Assembly: GCA_016288465.1 (NCBI GenBank)
Contig: JAEEZC010000162.1
Span: forward strand, 1 to 37,434
Direction of reading: 5' to 3'
Origin: Verrucomicrobiota bacterium
Lineage (GTDB): Bacteria; Verrucomicrobiota; Kiritimatiellia; RFP12; UBA1067
DNA: 37,434 nucleotides
The notes under the pieces: model-generated
Database searches by the model: none
What the model was told of the DNA's origin: nothing
Seen by the model: only the letters and a program-made list of their open reading frames with translations
Made by a program: the position numbers and the translations under genes
Part shown: positions 21,374-30,533 of the stretch, piece by piece
Layout of the letters: the number at the start of each line of letters is the position of its first letter
Position numbering within the stretch: position 1 is the first letter of the stretch

Positions 21374-23905
21374 CTATTTGCCCGCATGCACTGCGATGCT
21401 TGCGGAGGCCATGGGCAGGCCTTCGGACAACGCCTTCACCGTGATCGTTCCGGACGAGCCGGGGACGGCGCGGACTATCGCCTGCGCCAGGCCGTTGAAG
21501 GTGACACGGTTCGGCGAATGGAAGTCGCCGAAGTCGGTTTCGTCGCCATTGTCCGTCGCGACAATCGTGCCGGGCCCCTCTATCTCGAAGCTCACGGGGA
21601 TCTTCGCGTCCGGCACGGTCAAGCCCGCTTCGTCACATACGCTGAGAGTCACAAAGCAGACGTCCTCGCCATCAGCCATGATCGAATAAGTCTCAGGCTC
21701 AAGGACGAGACATGCGGCGGCGCCGGTCGTACGGACGGTGTCATGCGCCCATTCAACGCCGTTTCTGAAGGCGACGACCTTCAGCTCGCCCGGCTCGTAG
21801 CGCACATCGTCCCAGCGAAGGCGGTAGGCGCGGTCCCAGACTCCGGGAAGCTTGCGCTGACGCCCGAGCGAGCGTCCGTTCAGGAACAGCTCGGCTTCGT
21901 CGCCAGAGGTGAACACGTAGACGGGAGTAACCTCCCCTTCACGTCCCTTCCAGTTCCAGTGCGGCAGTATGTGCGCCATCGGCAGGTCGGGACGCCAGCG
22001 TGCCTGAAAGAGGTAGAAGACGTCCTTCCTGAAGCCGGCCTGATCGAGGAAGCCCGTGTTGCAAGTGTGGATTGCGGCGCGCGTCCTGCCTCTGGCCTTC
22101 ACCTCGGCAAGGGCCTCTGCCTGCTTCGCGGGGTCGCTGAACTTCGGCGTCTTGCGCCAGTCCTCGCACCAGAACGGACCGCCGAGATAGTCGATGCCCG
22201 TCCAGACGAACTCGCCCATGCAAGTGCCGACCTTGTCCATCCAGTACCACTGCGCATCGGGCGAGCAGGCCCACCTCGTGTCCAGCCGAGTCCAGCCCAC
22301 GGCCTCCCAGCAGTAGGACGAGTTGTACGAGTCCTTCAAGGCGACCTTTGGGTTCGCCCAAGTCTGAAGGACCGGAAATCTGTACTCGCCGCGCGTCGAG
22401 CTCATGCACACGGTCTCGGTGCCGAAGAACGGGACGTCGGGATACTTCTTCGCAAGAGCGGGATACTGCCACGGATAGTAGTTGCAGCCCATCAAGGACA
22501 TTACAGTCGGGAAGTCGTTCGTGTAGTTCGCGGCGTTGTTGTTCGCCGTGACGGTCGGCCTTGTCGGGTCCTCCTCGGCGACCGAACGGGCAAGCGACCG
22601 CGCTATCGCGGAGAACTCGGAAAGCGGCGCGATCTTCGCGAAGCCCTCGCATATCTCGTTGCCAACCGAGTACATGATGACGCACGGATGGTTGCGGTCG
22701 GTGCGCACCCACGCGCGCAGATCGCGCTCGTGCCACGTGTCGAAGAGGTTTGTGTAGCCGTTCTTGCGCTTGCCAGACGCGCCCGCCTTGCGCCATTCGT
22801 CAAACACCTCGTCCTTGACCAGCATGCCAAGCTCGTCGCAGAGCTCGAGGAGTCCCTCGTCCGGCGGATTGTGGGAAGAGCGCACGGCGTTCACGCCGGC
22901 CTCCTTGAAGAGCAGCAGCCTGCGGCGCTGCGCCGCACGGTTCCAGGCCGCGCCGAGCACGCCGAAGTCATGGTGCATCGAGACTCCGTTCAGGGGCACC
23001 GTGCGTCCGTTGAGCTGGAAGCGACGCTCGTCCGAGCTGAACGAGCTGGTGCGAATGCCGTACTTGTACGCGTCGCCCTCGACGTCGACCGTGTAGAGAT
23101 ACGGGTCGTCGACATCCCAGAGACGAGGGTTCTCGACGAAGAACACGCGCTCCTTCGCGCCTCCAAGGGACATCTCGTAACGAACGCGCACCTTGGCCCG
23201 CTTCGCAGTAACCTCCGGAGTCGTTATGAAGACGCTGCCGGGCACGACATGGTCTTCAGGGCAGACCAGAAGCCTGCAGTCGCGATAGAGTCCGCCGCCG
23301 GTATACCAGCGGGACGAGTTCTTGACGTTGTGGCAACGTATGGCGATTACGTTTTCGCCATTGAGGTTGAGATGGTCCGTGAGGTCAATGCGCCAGCGAG
23401 TGTAGCCGTATGGCCAGCCGCCGAGGAACTTGCCGTTAAGATAGAGCATCGCATAGCTCATCGCGCCGTCGCACTCGAACAGCACGCGGCCCTTCTGAGG
23501 CACGGCGACGGACCTGCCGCCGGACGTCAGCCTGCCGCCGGAAGCCTTGAGCGCAAGCCTGTACCAGCCGACTCCGGTGACGTCGAGGAAAGCGTCGTAG
23601 AAAGGGAGCGTGCAGTCGAACGTCTTTTCAACGCCCCAGTCATGGGGAACGCGCACCTGCTTCCACGACGAGTCGTCGAAGCCGGCCTCCGCCCAGCCAA
23701 ACGACGGAGCGCCGGACGTGTCGCCGCGGTCGGCGCGGTCGAGAATCGCGCTCATCGCCTGAAGCGTGAGGTTTGTGCCTGCAGACGGATCATCGGCCTT
23801 GACGAAGCGCCACCCTTCCTTCAGCGCCAGCTTCTCGGTGGCGCCCAACGCGGCCGACGCGCAAAGGGCGACAGCCGAACAACATGTCATCAGTCTAGTG
23901 TTCAT
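21374..23905 (-). CDS. secreted GH2 family glycosidase
   Basis: An 843-residue enzyme with a signal peptide (MTCCSAVALCASAALG near the start), then sugar-binding domain (GWRFVKADDPS, WKQVRVPHDWGVEKTF, FDCTLPFYDAFLDVTGVGWY), immunoglobulin-like linker (ENPRLWDVDDPYLYTVDV) and a TIM barrel. Barrel motifs are typical of GH2: NGVSMHHDFGVLGAAWNR, AGVNAVRSSHNPPDEGLLEL, then DRNHPCVIMYSVGNEICEG with the acid/base glutamate near residue 417, and FFGTETVCMSS with the nucleophile glutamate near residue 497. The C-terminal part has two beta-sandwich domains. Activity could be beta-galactosidase, beta-glucuronidase or similar. Start at ATG 23905 (AAGG upstream) after a leader of about 40 bases. It precedes the FGGY kinase. 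Confidence 0.92.
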   Translation of the reverse strand: MNTRLMTCCSAVALCASAALGATEKLALKEGWRFVKADDPSAGTNLTLQAMSAILDRADRGDTSGAPSFGWAEAGFDDSSWKQVRVPHDWGVEKTFDCTLPFYDAFLDVTGVGWYRLALKASGGRLTSGGRSVAVPQKGRVLFECDGAMSYAMLYLNGKFLGGWPYGYTRWRIDLTDHLNLNGENVIAIRCHNVKNSSRWYTGGGLYRDCRLLVCPEDHVVPGSVFITTPEVTAKRAKVRVRYEMSLGGAKERVFFVENPRLWDVDDPYLYTVDVEGDAYKYGIRTSSFSSDERRFQLNGRTVPLNGVSMHHDFGVLGAAWNRAAQRRRLLLFKEAGVNAVRSSHNPPDEGLLELCDELGMLVKDEVFDEWRKAGASGKRKNGYTNLFDTWHERDLRAWVRTDRNHPCVIMYSVGNEICEGFAKIAPLSEFSAIARSLARSVAEEDPTRPTVTANNNAANYTNDFPTVMSLMGCNYYPWQYPALAKKYPDVPFFGTETVCMSSTRGEYRFPVLQTWANPKVALKDSYNSSYCWEAVGWTRLDTRWACSPDAQWYWMDKVGTCMGEFVWTGIDYLGGPFWCEDWRKTPKFSDPAKQAEALAEVKARGRTRAAIHTCNTGFLDQAGFRKDVFYLFQARWRPDLPMAHILPHWNWKGREGEVTPVYVFTSGDEAELFLNGRSLGRQRKLPGVWDRAYRLRWDDVRYEPGELKVVAFRNGVEWAHDTVRTTGAAACLVLEPETYSIMADGEDVCFVTLSVCDEAGLTVPDAKIPVSFEIEGPGTIVATDNGDETDFGDFHSPNRVTFNGLAQAIVRAVPGSSGTITVKALSEGLPMASASIAVHAGK

Positions 23906-23952
23906 ATTTGCCTTGTGCATAATAGAGCCCGCGCTCTGATGTCTCGTCCGCC

Positions 23953-23961
23953 ATTATAGCA
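23953..23961 (-). promoter_or_regulatory. extended -10 element for the GH2-kinase operon
   Basis: The minus strand reads TGC-TATAAT. Start codon of the GH2 gene follows about 50 bases later. No convincing -35 at normal spacing. It lies 60 bases after the clan GH-A stop, so transcription may both start here and read through. Confidence 0.5.
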
Positions 23962-24022
23962 CAACGCTGACGAGAACTAGGCCAAAAAGAATGAAAAGTC
24001 ATGAGAGGAACTGAGACGGCGT

Positions 24023-26710
24023 CTACTCGCAGGCAATTTCGTACAGCATGCGCGCTCCGCTGGCTCCGGCGACGGACGCAGTGAACACGAGGCAGCCATC
24101 GCGCTCCCCGGACTCGACGGTTCCCATGCGCCGTCCTGTCGTGGCAAGCTCGTACACGACGCAGCGAGACGGATCGTCCATCTTCACCGCGACTTTCGCC
24201 TCCCCGTTTCTCATGAGAGGGCGAACGCCCCATCTCAGCGTCGTGGTCATGGCTTCGTCGGTGTACTTCGCTCCGTCGCCCTGCACGTCGGTGACGTGCG
24301 TAACCAGAAGACGCCGCGACTTGGGGATGGCCGCGCCGTCGAGAGAGCTGACCCACACCGTCGCAGGCGCGCCGGACACCTCCGCCTTGAGGAATCCGGC
24401 GTCTATCGGGCCCTCGGTCGCGAAACCGCCGCACGTGCGCGGAGTGTCGATTACGAACGTCCCCTTGGCATGATCCAGACGAAGAGACTTGGGGCCTCTT
24501 TCCGCAGCAGACTTCATCTCGGCTTCGAACTCGGCCGCCTCCTCGCGGCGAACGAGACGAAGACCGCCTGCGGACTCCGGCGAGAGGCAGGAGCCTATGC
24601 GAGCGCCCCACGCCACCTGGCGCCACGGCGGCGCGACATGATAGGTCATGTTTGTGGCGGCGGCGCTTTCCTCGGTGAACCAGAACGCGAATCCCTCGGT
24701 CAGCGGCTTCAGGTCGCCGCGAAGAAACAGACAGAGGCAGGCGCGTTCACCGGCCTGGGAGAGAGGATCCGTGGCGAGGTCGAAGTAGCCCGGTCCGCGC
24801 ACATCCGCATCGCCAAGGCCCTTGCGGCCATGCGAATATGCAAAGCGCCAGAGGCCGTCCCAGTCCTGCATAGCCGCCATTGCGCCGGTCAGGATGCCGC
24901 CTACGCCGCGGTAGCGTCCCGGACCCGAGAAGTTCCACTCCGTAATCGTGAACGGCTTGTCGAGCATGCGGACGAAGGCCTGCGTACTTGGCGCAAGACG
25001 CGAACCGTCGAGAATGGGGTTCTTGTTGGGGCAGACGCTCGGGACCGACCAGGGCTTTCCCGGAAAGGTCGGATGGTCGACGTAGAAGTGGTCGTCAATA
25101 TAGTCGTACTCCGCACTTGCCCGCTGGAGAGACGCAAAATGAGGCCCGCAGTTGTCGTTCGTGAGAAGAGCCTTCGAGCCGAGGGAACGGACGTACGCCT
25201 TCATTCTCGCGGCCAACTTGGCCTCAAGCTCGCCGGTCCACTGGGCGATGGCCGGATAAACGCCTCCCTCCCAGAAATTCGACGGAAGCCTGTCCGCGCT
25301 CAGGCCGGACGCGAATGACGGATCGCGCGCCCGCTTCGCCTCCAGCCACTTGCGCCACGAGGCGAGGATGCGTTCGTCGTCCCTGACTCCACGCGACCAG
25401 CCCATGAAGAAGCCGCCCTCGTTGATAAGCGATATCAGTGAAAGCGCGGGCTCGTCGACATAGCGCCGCCCTGTGTACTTGTTCTCGTGGAGCAGGAAAT
25501 TCCTCGCATACGCCGCCCAGTTGTCGAACGCGGGGTCGTATACGGCGCAAAGAGCCTTGTAAAGCTGGCAGTCCACGAGGCCCTTCCTGTCGACGCCTAT
25601 ATGACGCCATTTGACAACTCTGGTGCGCGAGACGAACAGATCGGTCGTGATGTATATTCCCTCGCGAATGGCCGCCGCGACTAGGTAGTCAAGACGATCC
25701 ATGTTGGCATCGCTGAGAGTGAGGCCGTCGTCGCTCCCTGCAACTGTGCCTGCGTCGTGATGGTGTATTCTCAAGGCGTTGTAGCCAAGGCGCTTCAGCC
25801 TTTTGACGAGAGCATCGGCAAGCGCGTGATCAGGGAAGTTCGCGTCACCGCAGAGGTTGACACCATAGAAACGCTGCTTTCTGCCGGGAAGGTTCTCGAA
25901 CTCGAAATGGCCGCCGACGTTTCTGATCCACCCATGCTTGCCAGCGGGAGCGTCAGTGAAGCCCATCTGCGAAAAGTCAAGGGCGCTTCCCTCGACTATG
26001 TCGCGGTGATAGTCGATCGGAATCCACTCTTCGCCCGCAGCGATCACATACGGCCTATGATAGTTCGCGGAAAGGCTCTCGCCTGCCGAGACGACAAGGG
26101 AAAACGACAGAACGTCACCTTTCGAGAACGAGCCCCTGTCAAGCTTTCCCATCCTGACAGTGAAAACCGGATTCCACCGACGGCTGTCTTGTATCAGGTA
26201 CTTGACCTCGTTTGTCGTAGCGAAGGCGACCGAAAGTCCGCTACCGGGAATCGGGAAGGCAAGAGAGCTGAGCCTGCCTTCGGCAATGCGGACTCCGCCG
26301 CCTTTAGGACGATCGAACACTCCCTGACGCGTCCCTGCGCGCCACTCGCGTCCTTCAGTCTTGTCGATCGGGAGGTGCATTGCACAGCCGACGCTTTCTG
26401 CCGCGAAAGACGCTGCCGCGGCGAATTTATAGTCGATGCGGACCTTTCCTTCGCCTATATCTGCAAGCGATACGGTGGCATCAAGTATCTTTTCGCCGCG
26501 GTCTTCTGCCCTGAACCTGGCAAGGTTGTCCTTGCCAAGTTCATAGCCGCCTACCAGCTTCGCGCCCTGCCATCCGGCCAGAGCGACAAAGGGCTTCAAT
26601 TCGCTTCCGCCGACACGCACAGAGCCGTCTGGCTTGAGAGTCACGTCCGCCGCCGCTGCGCACAAAGGCAGCACCAATACGGCCAAGTGGCAGAATTCAC
26701 GCTTTTTCAT
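24023..26710 (-). CDS. secreted clan GH-A (GH5-like) glycosidase, large
   Basis: An 895-residue protein with signal peptide (LAVLVLPLCAAAADV). Residues 20-220 form an N-terminal beta-sandwich region; residues about 250-650 form a TIM barrel. FYGVNLCGDANFPDHALADA, LKRLGYNALRIHHHDAGTV and LDYLVAAAIREGIYITTDLF are typical barrel strands. LSLISLINEGG places the acid/base glutamate near residue 431, and DKPFTITEWNFSGPGRY the nucleophile near residue 591. C-terminal residues 700-895 are a beta-rich domain, probably carbohydrate-binding. The two-glutamate, strand-4/strand-7 layout identifies clan GH-A; GH5-like is the closest label, but it may belong to another family of the clan. ATG at 26710 comes 3 bases after the LamG stop, so they are translationally coupled. 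Confidence 0.85.
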   Translation of the reverse strand: MKKREFCHLAVLVLPLCAAAADVTLKPDGSVRVGGSELKPFVALAGWQGAKLVGGYELGKDNLARFRAEDRGEKILDATVSLADIGEGKVRIDYKFAAAASFAAESVGCAMHLPIDKTEGREWRAGTRQGVFDRPKGGGVRIAEGRLSSLAFPIPGSGLSVAFATTNEVKYLIQDSRRWNPVFTVRMGKLDRGSFSKGDVLSFSLVVSAGESLSANYHRPYVIAAGEEWIPIDYHRDIVEGSALDFSQMGFTDAPAGKHGWIRNVGGHFEFENLPGRKQRFYGVNLCGDANFPDHALADALVKRLKRLGYNALRIHHHDAGTVAGSDDGLTLSDANMDRLDYLVAAAIREGIYITTDLFVSRTRVVKWRHIGVDRKGLVDCQLYKALCAVYDPAFDNWAAYARNFLLHENKYTGRRYVDEPALSLISLINEGGFFMGWSRGVRDDERILASWRKWLEAKRARDPSFASGLSADRLPSNFWEGGVYPAIAQWTGELEAKLAARMKAYVRSLGSKALLTNDNCGPHFASLQRASAEYDYIDDHFYVDHPTFPGKPWSVPSVCPNKNPILDGSRLAPSTQAFVRMLDKPFTITEWNFSGPGRYRGVGGILTGAMAAMQDWDGLWRFAYSHGRKGLGDADVRGPGYFDLATDPLSQAGERACLCLFLRGDLKPLTEGFAFWFTEESAAATNMTYHVAPPWRQVAWGARIGSCLSPESAGGLRLVRREEAAEFEAEMKSAAERGPKSLRLDHAKGTFVIDTPRTCGGFATEGPIDAGFLKAEVSGAPATVWVSSLDGAAIPKSRRLLVTHVTDVQGDGAKYTDEAMTTTLRWGVRPLMRNGEAKVAVKMDDPSRCVVYELATTGRRMGTVESGERDGCLVFTASVAGASGARMLYEIACE

Positions 26711-26713
26711 TCT

Positions 26714-29188
26714 TTAGCGAACTAGAATCATCATGCCGTTCCCGATCCTGCCGAGGAACTTGTCGGGAGTGAGGACGCCCTTGGAGACGCGCACTGCGTC
26801 GAACTTGCCGACGATGTTCGGATGGGTGTTGGAGCCTTCGCCAAGCATAAGGCGGTGGCCGGCAACGCGCTTCGGCAGACGGAAGCCCAGCGTGGCGCCA
26901 TTCATGCTCTGGCCGCCGTACTTGACGTTCTTGTAGTCGTAGAAGAGCTTGACCAGCGTGTTCGTGCCTTCGTTGGCGGGCTCGAACGTGATTGCGTAGT
27001 GATGCCACCTGCCGTCAACAACCAGTTTATTCGACGGAATGGCCCAACCAGGATATTGACCTCCGATCGACATCTGGATGGCGCCTGCATTGTCTTTCAG
27101 TCTGTAGACGTACCAGTCGTAATCGGAACTTTCCATCTGAGAGAGGCGTATGATCGGGACATGGTGGGCAAGGCTCGTCGAGCCTGCGTCAACAGGACCG
27201 TTGCCATCGACAATGCCGTCGAACTTCGCCCAGAACTCGACCGTGTAGGAGTCCTGCTCGAACAACGGGATGCCGGGGGCAACGACGCGGCTTGCGTTCA
27301 GGCTGACCGAATACGCGTTGGCGACGACCTTCGTGCCGTTCGTGCCGTCAAGAATCAGCTTGCCGCGAGACTCGTTCACGAACGTCGGCGCATTGCCGCT
27401 CGTGCGGGCTTCGCCGATGCCTCCAACGGTGAGCGCATCGTTTTCCGGGGAAACGAAATCGTAGTTCTGCTCGAAGAGAGCGATCATCGAGGTGTCGCCA
27501 GTGCCGACAGGATGCGTGGTAAGAAACTCGTCGGGCGTCAGCGCGCGCCGCGTTACGCGGATGTCGTCCATCCAACCGTCAAAACACTGCGTTCCACCAT
27601 CTCTCGCGCCGAAGAAGAGGGATTTTCCGGTTGAGACATCGACGAGAGAGCCGGTTCTTGACTTAGCTAGCACATAGTCAAAATAGAACTTCACGGTTCC
27701 TGCCGTGCCATCGACAACGACAGCGACATGGTGCCACTTGCCGTCGTCCGCGTTTGATGATGCAGTATCGTAATGCGTCACCCCGTCCGTATTGCTCACA
27801 TAGAGCATTTTCGAGCTGATCGCGTCGAAAAGCACATTGAAATACCCGTCCCCGCCGAACTTCATCAGAACCTGGCGGTTGTCCGTCGTGCCGCGCACCG
27901 TCTTCCGCGTCTTGTAGAACATTTCAGTGGTGTAGCTCGCCGCCGCCCCGTCATTTCCACGGATCAACTTCGAGATGTATGGCATCTGGACGTAGTTGGC
28001 CTTGCCGACATCATTCGTTTCCTGATAGAACGACGCGACGTCATCGATCCAGAAATCCGTTTCGGATTTGGCGGCCATGATGGCACCGGCTTTCGTCTCG
28101 GTGTCATAGACGGACGATCCCGCACCGGAAACCTTCCTGAACACCGCAATATCCTGGCAGTTCGGTCGAAGCGCGTCGCCGATATCCGCATAGTCTCTTT
28201 TCAGCAGCACCCTGTATTCGTCGGGCGTAAAAGAAACGCGCGCGATTTCGTCCGGATCCATGTCCAATGGCTGCATCCGCAGGAACTGGTCGGGAGTGAG
28301 CACTGCATCTGAGACACGCACCTCGTCGATCAACCCGGGATACTTGCGGCCACCATTGTTGGCGTCGCCATAGGCGTAGCCACCGATCCAGGTGGCGTTG
28401 TCGTTGGAATAGGCGAGAATGGTTCCTGTCTTGCTATGAACACGGTCGGAATCATCGGAGGACTTCTTGTCAAGGACGTAATCAACGTATATGCGTACTC
28501 TCTCGCCATCGTAAGTGAATGCCACGTGGTGCCAGGCGCCGTCGTTCACCTTGTACTTGCCGCCAGCGCCGTTCCCGCTGTACCAGACGTCAGTCGATTT
28601 ATCTGCCGTCAAGCGCACGGCAACTGTACCGTTGTTTTCCATGTAAATCGCGAAACGCTCGGATGTCCAGCTCGCTCCGTCGACGCTGCCGACGATGGGG
28701 GCGAAGGTATTGTAAACGCCGCCGGTGGTGCAGACGAAAGCCTCGACTGTGAGGGCACTCTTCTCATAGAGCGGCTGGTAGAGATCGTAGCCGCCATCGA
28801 ACTTGAGGCCGCCGCCAAAGCGTGCGCGTCCGTTATTTGAGTCCGGAGTGGATCCGCCGCGATCAACGCGGAATTTCATCGCGGCACTGTTGGTGCGCGT
28901 GATGCCGGAAACCGGATCGTAGACGGCGAGTCCGTGGAATGGCTTGGTGTATGTCGGCAGATAGTCGCCACCGTTCTCAACAGTGGTTGACATGGCATTA
29001 GCGGTGCCGATTGTATACACATGGGCGTACGTCGTCGGCGCCTGGTCGCTCGCAACGGTGTTCGCGGGGGCGGTCGTGCCGGGTTCGCACTCGTCGAAGT
29101 GCCACCAGGCTATGGTATTGGCATGGGCAGACGCCAACGCAGCGAAAGACAACGCCATCGCTGAACTGTAACCGATGAACTTGCTCAT
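26714..29188 (-). CDS. secreted protein with three LamG-like domains
   Basis: An 824-residue protein with signal peptide (MALSFAALASAHA) and three concanavalin/LamG-type units at about residues 125-305, 400-555 and 600-812. Each has the central 'DGxWHH.A..xDG' strand (about 219, 485, 728) and each ends in the same exit motif: DEVRVSDAVLTPDQFL, DDIRVTRRALTPDEFL and DAVRVSKGVLTPDKFL. LamG units bind glycans and adhere to polymers. No catalytic site, cell-wall anchor or C-terminal sorting signal is visible. Start at ATG 29188 with AAGGAAAGGA upstream; a promoter element lies at 29237-29245. The next gene, a clan GH-A glycosidase, starts 3 bases after its stop, which suggests this protein captures the substrate of that enzyme. 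Confidence 0.9.
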   Translation of the reverse strand: MSKFIGYSSAMALSFAALASAHANTIAWWHFDECEPGTTAPANTVASDQAPTTYAHVYTIGTANAMSTTVENGGDYLPTYTKPFHGLAVYDPVSGITRTNSAAMKFRVDRGGSTPDSNNGRARFGGGLKFDGGYDLYQPLYEKSALTVEAFVCTTGGVYNTFAPIVGSVDGASWTSERFAIYMENNGTVAVRLTADKSTDVWYSGNGAGGKYKVNDGAWHHVAFTYDGERVRIYVDYVLDKKSSDDSDRVHSKTGTILAYSNDNATWIGGYAYGDANNGGRKYPGLIDEVRVSDAVLTPDQFLRMQPLDMDPDEIARVSFTPDEYRVLLKRDYADIGDALRPNCQDIAVFRKVSGAGSSVYDTETKAGAIMAAKSETDFWIDDVASFYQETNDVGKANYVQMPYISKLIRGNDGAAASYTTEMFYKTRKTVRGTTDNRQVLMKFGGDGYFNVLFDAISSKMLYVSNTDGVTHYDTASSNADDGKWHHVAVVVDGTAGTVKFYFDYVLAKSRTGSLVDVSTGKSLFFGARDGGTQCFDGWMDDIRVTRRALTPDEFLTTHPVGTGDTSMIALFEQNYDFVSPENDALTVGGIGEARTSGNAPTFVNESRGKLILDGTNGTKVVANAYSVSLNASRVVAPGIPLFEQDSYTVEFWAKFDGIVDGNGPVDAGSTSLAHHVPIIRLSQMESSDYDWYVYRLKDNAGAIQMSIGGQYPGWAIPSNKLVVDGRWHHYAITFEPANEGTNTLVKLFYDYKNVKYGGQSMNGATLGFRLPKRVAGHRLMLGEGSNTHPNIVGKFDAVRVSKGVLTPDKFLGRIGNGMMILVR

Positions 29189-29236
29189 ATGCGAATCCTT
29201 TCCTTGATGTACGGGAGGAACATCCTTTACACCCAT

Positions 29237-29245
29237 ATTATACCA
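29237..29245 (-). promoter_or_regulatory. extended -10 element for the LamG/GH-A genes
   Basis: The minus strand reads TGG-TATAAT with TTT just before it. The leader to ATG 29188 is about 42 bases and contains a good Shine-Dalgarno sequence. No strong -35. Confidence 0.5.
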
Positions 29246-29307
29246 AACATGAAGACATTAAGCGAACGAATTGCGCAGAAATTATCGAGCTGATTGCGAA
29301 CTTCGCA

Positions 29308-30471
29308 TCACAGACTGTTCTGGCTGCTGCGCCACTCGCGCATAGAGAGCCCGGTGGCGTTCCGAAACGCTCGCCGCATGGACACGGGGCTGTCGTACCC
29401 GCATTCGCAGAATATGGAGTCAATGGGTATGCCGCGATTGAGCAGCAGGCCCTTCGCGCGCTCGATGCGCGTCGCCATGATGGCCTCGCCGATGGACTGG
29501 CCGGTCGCCTTGCGAAAGCGCGACTCCGCATGTCTTCTGCTTCCGCCGATGTCGCGGCACACCTCTGCCGCGGTGAGTCCGTTGCAGGAGTCGAGGCGGA
29601 TGCGGTCGATCGCGCGATGAATGGCGTCGTCGCGCCGCGGAAGGCTGATTGTCGACCCGCGCCTGACGACATGGGTTGCGCCGAACTTTACGACATGCGG
29701 AGCGCCGCGTCCCGACATGGCATCGTCGAGCATCTTCGCAGCCATGTACCCGGAGAGCTCGAAGTCGGGCATGACGCTTGTCAGGCGCGGAGTGGAGTGC
29801 TCGCACACCAGCTCGTCGTTGTCAATGCTGACGACAGATATTTCCTCCGGCACGTCAATGAGCTCCATCCTGCACGCCTGAAGGACGAGGTCGCCGGATA
29901 TGTCGTTCGCGGCCATTATGCCGCACGGCTTGGGCAGGCTTCTGAGCCACGGCCTTATTCTCTCGAAGAACTCAGTAGTGGAACGGTCCCTTTCGACGGC
30001 AAACGCGCAAAACGTCTTTCCCGCCTCGGCGACCGCCTTCGCGAACGCCTCCTGCCTCTGCAGCGACCAGTCGCGCGGACGAATGTTGCCGACGAATGCA
30101 TAGTTCTGGAATCCGAGGGAGAAGAGCTCCTTTGCGGCCAACATCGCCGTCGCCTCCGAGTCGTGTTCGACGCCGAAGTAGCGCCGCGGCATCTTCGCCT
30201 TGTTTGCGTCGCAGAAAACGACCGGCGTGCTGCCGAAGTCGCTGACACTGTTGCCGTAGCGTTCTGTGACTATTCCCTCGGCTATGCATCCGTCAGGACG
30301 CCAGAACGCAAGCTCGCGCCTTATCGGCATCGACGTGAGGCCAAATTCGGCTATCTGCACGTTCCATCCGACCTTCGCGGCGTATCGGTATATCCCGGCG
30401 AGCCTTGTGCGCCACAAACGCCATGGATACTGAAGGAAAAGGACGCTTCTGCGCTTTTTCTCGTTTCCCAT
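29308..30471 (-). CDS. XylR-type regulator (LacI-like sensor plus AraC HTH), locus regulator
   Basis: A 387-residue protein of the same layout as the plus-strand regulator. The N-terminal sugar-sensing part has RSVLFLQYPWRLWRTRLAGI, FWRPDGCIAEGIVTERYGN, FGVEHDSEATAMLAAKELFS, PCGIMAANDISGDLVLQAC and ISVVSIDNDELVCEHSTPRL. The C-terminal HTH pair (about 285-380) has GLTAAEVCRDIGGSRRHAES, RFRKATGQSIGEAI and FCECGYDSPVSMRRAFRNAT. Placed between the GH30 gene and the LamG/GH-A/GH2 genes, it is the likely sugar-responsive activator of this locus. Start at ATG 30471 with GGGGG 8 bases upstream. Ligand unknown. Confidence 0.9.
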   Translation of the reverse strand: MGNEKKRRSVLFLQYPWRLWRTRLAGIYRYAAKVGWNVQIAEFGLTSMPIRRELAFWRPDGCIAEGIVTERYGNSVSDFGSTPVVFCDANKAKMPRRYFGVEHDSEATAMLAAKELFSLGFQNYAFVGNIRPRDWSLQRQEAFAKAVAEAGKTFCAFAVERDRSTTEFFERIRPWLRSLPKPCGIMAANDISGDLVLQACRMELIDVPEEISVVSIDNDELVCEHSTPRLTSVMPDFELSGYMAAKMLDDAMSGRGAPHVVKFGATHVVRRGSTISLPRRDDAIHRAIDRIRLDSCNGLTAAEVCRDIGGSRRHAESRFRKATGQSIGEAIMATRIERAKGLLLNRGIPIDSIFCECGYDSPVSMRRAFRNATGLSMREWRSSQNSL

Positions 30472-30533
30472 GGCGTTTCCCCCTTCACTGCGAGCGGCGC
30501 CGGAACATTGGAATCATCTTGGTCCGGCTGTAA

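Noticed and set aside
21386..23959. 857-codon plus-strand open frame
   Set aside because: Antisense to the GH2 gene; no domain motifs, no ribosome site.
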